Assembly: GCA_020354595.1 (NCBI GenBank)
Contig: CP070650.1
Coordinates: 1,445,752-1,451,889 of the forward strand
From: Myxococcales bacterium
Lineage (GTDB): Bacteria > Myxococcota_A > Polyangia > Polyangiales > Houyiibacteriaceae
Length of the DNA stretch: 6,138 nt
Direction: 5' to 3'
Shown in pieces: positions 1 to 6,138 of this stretch (the first letter of the stretch is position 1; the number at the start of each line of letters is the position of its first letter). The position numbers and the translations under genes are program-made. Below the pieces are notes generated by a model. It had not been told where the DNA came from, ran no database searches, and saw only the letters and a program-made list of their open reading frames with translations.

Positions 1-27
1 GTAGCCGAAGAGGTCGAGTCGTCGCAT
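1..27 (-). CDS. Possible N-terminus of a divergent gene cut by the left edge
   Basis: Reading leftward from an ATG complementary to 25-27, nine open codons give MRRLDLFGY before the window ends. A purine-rich GGGGGA stretch on the minus strand (complement of about 34-39) lies about 6 nt before the ATG, a good Shine-Dalgarno distance. The arrangement would make this gene divergent from typA, sharing the roughly 140 bp between the two starts. Nine codons are too few to name a family, and an open run this short occurs easily by chance in GC-rich DNA. The call rests only on the start codon plus the upstream G-rich site. Confidence 0.3.
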
Positions 28-155
28 GCGAAGTCCCCCGTCTCCCAAGATAGCGGGTTCTCGGAACGCCACCAAAGCGCTAGGAAGTGCCAACCGGCGC
101 GGTCGTTGCGCCACTAGCCTGGATCTGGCAAGACGCGCGCTCACCGCATGGCGGT

Positions 156-160
156 GGGGG
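156..160 (+). promoter_or_regulatory. G-rich ribosome binding site that sets the typA start
   Basis: A GGGGG run (within GTGGGGGAA) ends 7 nt before the GTG at 168. The reading frame stays open upstream to a GTG at 87, but the residues encoded from 87 to 167 do not resemble TypA. Family members begin only a few residues before the AHVDHGKT P-loop. Site and homology together favour GTG 168 over GTG 87. Confidence 0.5.
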
Positions 161-167
161 AATCCGC

Positions 168-1967
<1,800 letters not shown>

Positions 1968-1985
1968 AGGCTCGAGGCTGGGACC

Positions 1986-2053
1986 GAGGATCGCGGCCTG
2001 AGTGCAAGGGCCCGCGACCCCAGGGCCCGGGGCCCGCCTCAGCCCCGATCCTC
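1986..2053. terminator. Imperfect inverted repeat between convergent genes, candidate bidirectional terminator
   Basis: Eighteen bases after the typA stop, GAGGATCG (1986-1993) is complemented by CGATCCTC (2046-2053). Partial pairing continues inward (CGGCCTGAG against CTCAGCCCC). The loop holds three copies of the self-complementary hexamer GGGCCC at 2008-2013, 2023-2028 and 2030-2035, so several alternative GC-rich folds are possible. It ends right before the stop codon of the facing minus-strand gene, a natural place for shared termination. There is no T-run on either side, so it is not a classic intrinsic terminator; Rho or structure-dependent ending is possible. Confidence 0.35.
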
Positions 2054-2054
2054 C

Positions 2055-2951
2055 TCAGGCCTCGATCCCCCTGGGTAGCTTCCCCAATCCGTCCAGCACG
2101 GCGTGCATACATCGATGCGGCACGTCCACCGGCTCGAGGTGCATCATGGGGCAGCCGCCTGGAATCACGGCGGCGCCGTAGTCGGCGCACAGAGCGGCTG
2201 CTTCCGGGGTGAACGAGCCACGATCGATCGCGCGGTGGAACCAAACGTATCCGACCCTGGCGCTTCTACACTGGCGGGCCACGTCCATGGCCTGATCGGG
2301 GTGAGTCGCGACGACGACGGCGTCGGGCGCCTCCGGAAGACTGCTTAGAGACGGATAGCACCGCTCGCCCTCTACGGTTTCGGCATTGGGATTGATGGCG
2401 TAGACCTCACGCCCGGTTTCCTTGAGGCGCTTGAAGATGAAGTTGGCTGCGGCTTCGCTCGAACGCGACACACCCACAACGGCGAAGCGCTTCTGGGCGA
2501 GAAACTCCGCAGCCGCATCGGCGAGAGGGATCTGCCCTTCGGGAAGCGCTGCCTCAGCAGCCTCGCCTCCGGACTTGAAATAGCTGTAGAGGAAAAGAAC
2601 CGTAAGCACGCCTTGCAGCACCCAGGTGGGCACCATGTTCGGCGCCGCGATCAGGCCCGCGCTCACCGCGTACCCGCCCGCCCAAGCGAGGCCTGCAATC
2701 ACGAAGACCGTGATCGGCAACACGCCGCGCCGCTCGAGTGGCTTTCGGTCGGCCCAGAGCAACAGCACCGTCCAACCCAACATGAGCGAGGCGCCGAGCC
2801 GCATGGCGTATCGATACTCAGGCCCGGGTTCGAAATCCTCCATGCCGTACACGGCCGCCCCCATCTCGGGGACCAGCATGACCACCGCGGCTGAACCGTC
2901 GGCGATCGCACCGGCCCAATAGGAAACCCGCAGCCACCGGATGGGAGACAT
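2055..2951 (-). CDS. Fusion of a four-helix membrane domain and a CoA-binding (YccU-like) domain
   Basis: Complete 298-residue protein with two parts. Residues 1-127 hold about four hydrophobic segments (roughly 8-35, 48-66, 77-101, 106-125) with short charged links such as ADRKPLERR at 67-75, giving an inner-membrane domain of unknown function. After a linker, residues 150-298 match the CoA_binding_2/YccU family. They show a Rossmann-type beta-strand and turn FAVVGVSR at 156-163, INPN at 186-189, a strand DAVVVATHP at 210-218, and a GGCPMM segment at 265-270 followed by EPVDVPHR, as in stand-alone family members. Those proteins bind CoA or a related nucleotide; no reaction is established. 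I infer a membrane-tethered CoA-sensing or CoA-binding role. The ATG start fits the first helix; the nearest GAGG lies 15 nt upstream, rather far, so the ribosome site is weak. It is convergent with typA and preceded by a candidate sigma-54 promoter at 3139-3155. Confidence 0.85.
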   Translation of the reverse strand: MSPIRWLRVSYWAGAIADGSAAVVMLVPEMGAAVYGMEDFEPGPEYRYAMRLGASLMLGWTVLLLWADRKPLERRGVLPITVFVIAGLAWAGGYAVSAGLIAAPNMVPTWVLQGVLTVLFLYSYFKSGGEAAEAALPEGQIPLADAAAEFLAQKRFAVVGVSRSSEAAANFIFKRLKETGREVYAINPNAETVEGERCYPSLSSLPEAPDAVVVATHPDQAMDVARQCRSARVGYVWFHRAIDRGSFTPEAAALCADYGAAVIPGGCPMMHLEPVDVPHRCMHAVLDGLGKLPRGIEA

Positions 2952-3138
2952 GACTTAAATGAAGGACCTCAGTCGCACGGCCGGAACAGGCCCCAGCGTC
3001 ATGGAGACCACCGGCGGCTGGTGTGCAGAACGGGAGATCCGCCGCAGACTCCCGCGCACGGAGGAGAAATCCAACCACCTTGCCCTACCCGACACATGTT
3101 CCGATACCGGCGACTGACGTCCATCGCCTGCTAAACAC

Positions 3139-3155
3139 TGCAATGGCTGTGCCAG
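3139..3155 (-). promoter_or_regulatory. Candidate sigma-54 (-24/-12) promoter facing the CoA-binding fusion gene
   Basis: On the minus strand this reads CTGGCACA-GCCA-TTGCA. Against the RpoN consensus YTGGCACG-N4-TTGCW it matches every specified base except the eighth (A for G), a substitution also present in the well-known glnA promoter. The GG and GC doublets are separated by the required 10 nt. With the -12 C at 3140, transcription would begin near 3128 and leave a leader of about 177 nt before the ATG at 2951. Sigma-54 promoters need an activating enhancer-binding ATPase; a palindrome centred near -68 could be its site. The match is strong for its length, but there is no direct evidence of use. 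Confidence 0.55.
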
Positions 3156-3184
3156 CAAAATGACCGAAAAACCCTGTTTTTGTG

Positions 3185-3207
3185 GCCTGGCTGACCGATG
3201 ACCAGGC
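3185..3207. promoter_or_regulatory. Inverted repeat GCCTGG-N11-CCAGGC, candidate activator site
   Basis: Six-base arms at 3185-3190 and 3202-3207 flank an 11 nt spacer containing two TGACC copies (3192 and 3199). A third TGACC lies at 3161, 31 bp (about three helical turns) before the one at 3192. The centre is about 68 bp upstream of the start predicted for the sigma-54 candidate, within the range used by enhancer-binding activators though on the near side. It could equally serve the plus-strand Smr gene, or be an RNA hairpin in that gene's leader. Confidence 0.3.
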
Positions 3208-3221
3208 GAAGAGTTTTCGCC
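3205..3221 (+). repeat. Short hairpin overlapping the preceding palindrome
   Basis: GGCGAA (3205-3210) and TTCGCC (3216-3221) form a perfect 6 bp stem with a 5 nt loop. The left arm shares three bases with the right arm of the 3185-3207 repeat, so as RNA the two stems could not both form fully. It lies about 70 nt before the Smr start. No T-run follows at once, so it is unlikely to be a terminator. Confidence 0.3.
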
Positions 3222-3291
3222 GGCGCCAATATTGCTGCACAGGTTGCGCAGATTGCCGACCCGCAGGGTGCCGGTTCATGTTGGGAGTTTT

Positions 3292-3831
3292 GTGACGGGC
3301 TCAGGGAAGAAAGACCGCGTTCGGAGCGAGCTCGAGCGGGCATTCGCAGGCGTGGAACCGCTCCGGAGCAAGTCACCCAAACGAGTGATGCCGGCCTCCG
3401 AGCCGAGGCCTGCGCGGACTCGGAGGCGAGGGTCGGCCGTGGGCAAGCCCGCCGAGCCTCTCCTCGTCGAGCGCGAGGGCAACGGAATCATCACCGGCCG
3501 CCGGGCGTCCACTCACGCCAGCATCCTCGATTCGCTCGAAGACCCGCGCCTGGAGGTGGAGGCGGAATGCGACCTGCATGGCCTGACCAAGCAGGAAGCG
3601 GAGCGCGAGGTCTTCCGCTTCGTTCAGCAGTGCCAGCGTGACGGCAAGCGTTGGGTCCGAGTCATCGTCGGTAAGGGCCTCCACAGCCCGAACGGCAAGG
3701 CCACCCTCAAAAGTCACATCGTCACGGCGCTCAGTCGCCGCAGCCCGGCTCGGTTCGTGCTCGCGTTTCGGACGGCGCCCCAGCGCCTCGGCGGCACGGG
3801 GGCGTTGACGGTCCGGCTAGCCGATCGATAG
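3292..3831 (+). CDS. Smr-domain protein (small MutS-related type)
   Basis: Complete 179-residue protein. Residues 1 to about 60 are basic and low in hydrophobics (Lys/Arg/Ser/Pro rich) and probably disordered. The C-terminal half is an Smr domain, with the diagnostic DLHG at 94-97 and GKGLHS at 127-132 followed by a Pro-Asn-Gly-Lys stretch. Smr domains, also found at the C-terminus of MutS2, act as nicking endonucleases on DNA or RNA; some have been linked to cleavage of mRNA on stalled or collided ribosomes. Which substrate applies here cannot be seen. The key Asp and His residues are present, so activity is plausible. Start chosen at GTG 3292, with GGGAG at 3283-3287 four bases upstream. 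In-frame alternatives are GTG 3268 and TTG 3232, which would add residues with no domain character. It is divergent from the CoA-binding gene and convergent with rpmG, so it is single-gene in context. Confidence 0.88.
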   Translation: MTGSGKKDRVRSELERAFAGVEPLRSKSPKRVMPASEPRPARTRRRGSAVGKPAEPLLVEREGNGIITGRRASTHASILDSLEDPRLEVEAECDLHGLTKQEAEREVFRFVQQCQRDGKRWVRVIVGKGLHSPNGKATLKSHIVTALSRRSPARFVLAFRTAPQRLGGTGALTVRLADR

Positions 3832-3847
3832 GATCCAGGACGCCTGC

Positions 3848-3867
3848 GGCGGGCAATTGGTCCCGCC
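3848..3867. terminator. Hairpin between the Smr gene and rpmG
   Basis: GGCGGG (3848-3853) and CCCGCC (3862-3867) form a perfect 6 bp GC stem with an 8 nt loop. It lies 17 nt after the Smr stop and 25 nt after the rpmG stop on the other strand, so it could serve both convergent genes. No T-run follows on either strand, so intrinsic termination is uncertain. Confidence 0.35.
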
Positions 3868-3892
3868 CCACCACCCCCGCACTATCGCCTAC

Positions 3893-4066
3893 CTAGCCTT
3901 TGCTGATCTTGCCCTCTTTGTGCGAATGATGGCTACGGCACTTGGGGCAGTACTTCTTGATGCGGAACTTCTCCGGCATATTGCGCCGGTTCTTGTCCGT
4001 CACGTAGTTGTCTTTGCCGCAGTTTTCGCAGGTCAGCTTGAAGAGGTCTCGGTTGGACTTGGCCAT
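3893..4066 (-). CDS. rpmG: 50S ribosomal protein L33
   Basis: Complete 57-residue protein beginning [10 protein letters not shown] and ending EGKISKG, the usual size for L33. L33 is a small zinc-ribbon protein of the large ribosomal subunit, near the E site. Both metal-binding pairs are present, Cys13-x2-Cys16 and Cys40-x2-Cys43, so this is the zinc-binding (C+) form. The central [18 protein letters not shown] run and the HKEGK near the end are typical. The ATG at 4066 has a GAGA motif 6 nt upstream. A sigma-70-like promoter (4103-4130) gives a leader of about 30 nt. The gene stands alone here, divergent from the acyl-CoA ligase, rather than beside secE-nusG or rpmB as in many bacteria. Confidence 0.95.
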   Translation of the reverse strand: MAKSNRDLFKLTCENCGKDNYVTDKNRRNMPEKFRIKKYCPKCRSHHSHKEGKISKG

Positions 4067-4102
4067 GATGATTCTCGCCCGAGGGGGCTCTGAAGGGGGC
4101 GG

Positions 4103-4130
4103 AGCATAGCGGGGGTTCTCCCGACGTCAA
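4103..4130 (-). promoter_or_regulatory. Sigma-70 type promoter of rpmG
   Basis: On the minus strand a -35 box TTGACG (4125-4130, 5 of 6 to TTGACA) and a -10 box TATGCT (4103-4108, 4 of 6 to TATAAT, keeping the key first, second and last bases) are 16 bp apart. Transcription would start near 4096, about 30 nt before the rpmG ATG. This is the best housekeeping-type promoter in the window, as expected for a ribosomal protein gene. Confidence 0.6.
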
Positions 4131-4135
4131 ATCCA

Positions 4136-4167
4136 CCCTCGAGGGCCTGGATCCCGACTCGCGATCC
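4136..4167. promoter_or_regulatory. Two palindromes upstream of the acyl-CoA ligase, candidate operator
   Basis: CCCTCGAGGG (4136-4145) is a perfect 10 bp palindrome. GGATC-N9-GATCC (4149-4153 and 4163-4167) is an inverted repeat with the spacing of a typical dimeric repressor site. Both lie between the rpmG -35 box and the ligase start, the usual place for a regulator of fatty-acid degradation genes. No match to a named operator is claimed, and short GC-rich palindromes occur by chance. Confidence 0.25.
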
Positions 4168-4185
4168 GGTGTAAACCCGCGGAAT

Positions 4186-6126
4186 ATGTTTGATCCTTCC
4201 CCCCCCACCGCCGCCTCGGCCGAGTACATCGCGCGGCGCACCGAAACCGTAGGCGAAATGTTCGTGCAGCGCGCGGCCCGCGATGGGGATAAGCCCGCGT
4301 TCTACTTCAAGTCCGGCGGACAGTGGCAGCCGGTCAGCTGGAATGGGTTCGCCGAGCGAGCGGGCGCGGTCGCGTCCTATCTTCTCGGCCTCGGGCTACA
4401 GCACGGCGACAAGATCTGCATGGTCGGAAGCACCAACCCCGAGTGGTGCTACTGCGACATCGGCGGCCAGCTCGTCGGCGCCGTGACGCTGGGCGCCTAC
4501 CCCACGCTCACGCCCAAGCAGCTCGCCTACATCCTCGACCACGCCGATACCAAGGTAGCGTTCGTCGAAGGGCTCGAAGAGATCAACAAGATCCTCGCAC
4601 GACGCGACGAGCTCACCAAGCTCGAGAAGGTAGTCGTCTGGAATACCGAAGGCGCCGACGCGTTGATGGAGGCGCACGACTGGCTGGTCCCATTCGAACG
4701 GGTGCTGGAGACCCCTGTGGACCGCGCGGCCATCGACTCGCGCGTGGCGGCCATCGACCCGAACGGAACGGCGATCATCGTCTACACGAGCGGCACGACT
4801 GGCCCTCCAAAGGGCGCAATGATCTCCCAGGCCAACATCATGACGATCATGCGAGACCAAGACGAGGCGTTCAGCGTCGTCGAGGGCGACTGCAGCATGA
4901 GCTTCTTGCCGATGGCGCACGTCGCCGAGCGAGTGCTCGCGTTCTACGGGCGTATCAACACGGGCATGCCGACCTACTTCGCCTCGAGCATCGCCAAGGT
5001 GCTCGAAGAGGTCGCCGAGGCCAGACCGACGGTGTTTGGTAGCGTCCCCCGCATCTTCGAAAAGGCGTACGCGAAGATCATGAGCGCCGTCGAACAGGCG
5101 GCACCGGCTCGTCAGCGGATCTTCCGGTGGGCGGAGCGCGTCGGGCGTCAAGCGGTGCAGCTCTGGCAGGCGGGCAAGCCGATCCCGTTCGGCCTGAAGC
5201 TGAAGTACCGGCTCGCCGATCGGCTGGTGTTCTCGAAGCTCCGCGCGATCTTCGGGGGGCGCGTCCAGTTCTTCATCACCGGGGCAGCGCCCATTGCGCC
5301 GGAGATCCTCGAGTTCTTCTGGGCCGCCGGCTTTCCGATCTTCGAGGTCTACGGCATGACGGAATCGACCGTGATCACGCACGCGAACGTACCGGGTCGC
5401 ACCAAGCTGGGCTCGGTCGGACGCGCGCTGAGCGTCGTGGAAGATCGCATCGCGGACGACGGCGAGATCCTCGTTCGGAGCAAGTTGGTGTTCCAAGGCT
5501 ACTACAAGAACCCCGAGGCCACGGCGGAGACCATCGTCGACCAGTGGCTGCACACCGGCGACATCGGAAAGAAGGACGACGAAGGCTACCTCTACATCCT
5601 AGACCGCAAGAAGCACATCATCATCACCGCCGGTGGGAAGAACCTCACACCCGCCAATATCGAAAACGAGATCAAGGCGTCCGACCCGCTCATCAGCCAG
5701 GCGCACGCGCACGGCGACAAGCGGAAGTACCTCGTGGCGATAGTCACGGTCGGCGCGGGCGAGGCCGTCGAATGGGCGCGCCAGCAGGGAAGCATCGACG
5801 GCGCGACCGCCGACAAGCACATCAAGGACCTCACCGAGAACCCGCTCGCGAGGTCCGCCGAGCTGGAGGCACTGCTTTGCGAGGTGGCTCTGAACGTCGA
5901 CGTCCAGGCTCGCATCGTCGCGTCCGTCAAACGGGCCAACGAGAGTCTCGCGAAGGTCGAGACGATCAAGAAGATTCACATCCTCGACCGGGAGTTCAGC
6001 GTTGCCGAAGACGAGCTCACGCCGACGCTCAAGATGAAGCGAAAGAACATCGAAACGAAGTTCAAGGAAACGTTCGACCAGCTCTACGAGGACGAGGCGT
6101 TTGGCTTGGTGGTGCAGTCGGCCTAA
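4186..6126 (+). CDS. Long-chain fatty acyl-CoA synthetase (AMP-forming, FAA1/COG1022 type)
   Basis: Complete 646-residue adenylate-forming ligase, somewhat longer than the roughly 600 residues common for bacterial members. It would activate a long-chain fatty acid with ATP to an acyl-adenylate and pass it to CoA, feeding beta-oxidation or lipid synthesis at the inner face of the membrane. Visible motifs: the ATP-binding loop YTSGTTGPPKG at 200-210, LPMAHVAER at 241-249, YGMTES at 389-394, HTGD at 456-459 (Asp459 for the ribose), the hinge LDRKK at 472-476, GGKN at 483-486, and LTPTLKMKR at 611-619 with Lys616 as the likely catalytic lysine. The FLPMAHVAER and LTPTLK forms point to the FAA1 group rather than the E. 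coli FadD group. No signal peptide or membrane helix is seen. ATG 4186 is the first in-frame start that keeps the whole N-terminus. Only GCGGA lies upstream, two bases from the ATG, too close for normal use. Exact chain-length preference cannot be read from sequence. Confidence 0.93.
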   Translation: MFDPSPPTAASAEYIARRTETVGEMFVQRAARDGDKPAFYFKSGGQWQPVSWNGFAERAGAVASYLLGLGLQHGDKICMVGSTNPEWCYCDIGGQLVGAVTLGAYPTLTPKQLAYILDHADTKVAFVEGLEEINKILARRDELTKLEKVVVWNTEGADALMEAHDWLVPFERVLETPVDRAAIDSRVAAIDPNGTAIIVYTSGTTGPPKGAMISQANIMTIMRDQDEAFSVVEGDCSMSFLPMAHVAERVLAFYGRINTGMPTYFASSIAKVLEEVAEARPTVFGSVPRIFEKAYAKIMSAVEQAAPARQRIFRWAERVGRQAVQLWQAGKPIPFGLKLKYRLADRLVFSKLRAIFGGRVQFFITGAAPIAPEILEFFWAAGFPIFEVYGMTESTVITHANVPGRTKLGSVGRALSVVEDRIADDGEILVRSKLVFQGYYKNPEATAETIVDQWLHTGDIGKKDDEGYLYILDRKKHIIITAGGKNLTPANIENEIKASDPLISQAHAHGDKRKYLVAIVTVGAGEAVEWARQQGSIDGATADKHIKDLTENPLARSAELEALLCEVALNVDVQARIVASVKRANESLAKVETIKKIHILDREFSVAEDELTPTLKMKRKNIETKFKETFDQLYEDEAFGLVVQSA

Positions 6127-6138
6127 GCTTCGGCCTCA

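Larger units (their letters stand above)
2952..3291. other. Long divergent intergenic region (340 bp)
   Basis: No convincing gene is present. The left half (2952-3128) would be an untranslated leader of about 177 nt for the minus-strand CoA-binding gene if the sigma-54 candidate is used. It contains one modest hairpin, CGGGAG/CTCCCG at 3031-3036 and 3049-3054. The right half (about 3130-3235) is clearly more AT-rich than its surroundings. It holds the promoter candidate, an A5-CCCTG-T5 inverted repeat at 3167-3181, three TGACC copies (starting at 3161, 3192 and 3199), and two overlapping hairpins at 3185-3207 and 3205-3221. Short open frames of 30-80 codons exist here, but none has a good ribosome site or recognisable protein character. 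Confidence 0.6.

Noticed and set aside
78..93. Sigma-54-like TTGGCAC...TAGC on the minus strand upstream of the left-edge gene start
   Set aside because: The -24 half is good, but GG and GC are separated by 9 nt instead of the strict 10 (the next GC is at 11), and the -12 half is a poor TAGC. Spacing this wrong normally abolishes activity.
87..167. N-terminal extension of TypA from the upstream GTG
   Set aside because: The 27 extra residues do not resemble TypA N-termini, and GTG 168 has a G-rich ribosome site at 7 nt and gives the expected family start.
3001..3117. 38-codon plus-strand open frame in the intergenic region
   Set aside because: No Shine-Dalgarno, no protein character, and the region would be the antisense of the proposed leader. 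Chance is the simplest explanation.
3085..3279. 64-codon minus-strand open frame across the promoter region
   Set aside because: It overlaps the sigma-54 candidate and the palindromes, has no domain, and lacks a ribosome site.
3893..4186. tRNA gene near rpmG, as in some rpmG clusters
   Set aside because: No cloverleaf arms or T-loop consensus could be found on either side of the gene.
4396..5553. 385-codon open frame on the minus strand
   Set aside because: Antisense of the acyl-CoA ligase, again an effect of third-position GC bias; the translation has no recognisable domain.
6127..6138. TCA at the right edge (6136-6138) as the stop of a convergent minus-strand gene
   Set aside because: A single possible stop codon with no coding sequence visible cannot support a gene.

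Overview
This is a GC-rich bacterial window with strong G/C preference at third codon positions. It carries four complete long genes, one short ribosomal protein gene, and probably the first codons of another gene at the left edge. Gene content and protein style (TypA, a C-x2-C type L33, a FAA1-type acyl-CoA ligase, a stand-alone Smr protein, a likely sigma-54 promoter) fit a delta-proteobacterial or Myxococcota-like Gram-negative. That placement is an inference from style, not a database result.

Layout, left to right. Positions 1-27 (minus) may be the start of a gene running off the left edge. typA, the ribosome-associated GTPase TypA/BipA, runs on the plus strand at 168-1967 from a GTG start. 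It converges on a minus-strand gene (2055-2951) that joins a four-helix membrane domain to a CoA-binding (YccU-like Rossmann) domain. The 87 bp between them holds an imperfect inverted repeat that may end transcription from both sides. Upstream of the fusion gene is a 340 bp non-coding stretch (2952-3291) with a near-consensus sigma-54 (-24/-12) promoter reading leftward, and a palindrome where an enhancer-binding protein could sit. A small Smr-domain protein (3292-3831, plus) follows. It converges on rpmG (L33, 3893-4066, minus), again with a short hairpin between. rpmG has a good sigma-70 type promoter (4103-4130). It is divergent from a long-chain acyl-CoA synthetase (4186-6126, plus), whose upstream region has two palindromes and no convincing Shine-Dalgarno.

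The genes do not form an obvious pathway. No two neighbours are co-directional and close enough to be an operon, and the four main junctions alternate convergent and divergent. Translation-related functions (TypA, L33, possibly Smr) sit beside lipid/CoA-related ones (acyl-CoA ligase, CoA-binding fusion). I found no CRISPR array, insertion sequence, tRNA, toxin-antitoxin pair or phage gene. The items most worth following up are the membrane/CoA-binding fusion and the sigma-54-type promoter architecture in front of it.
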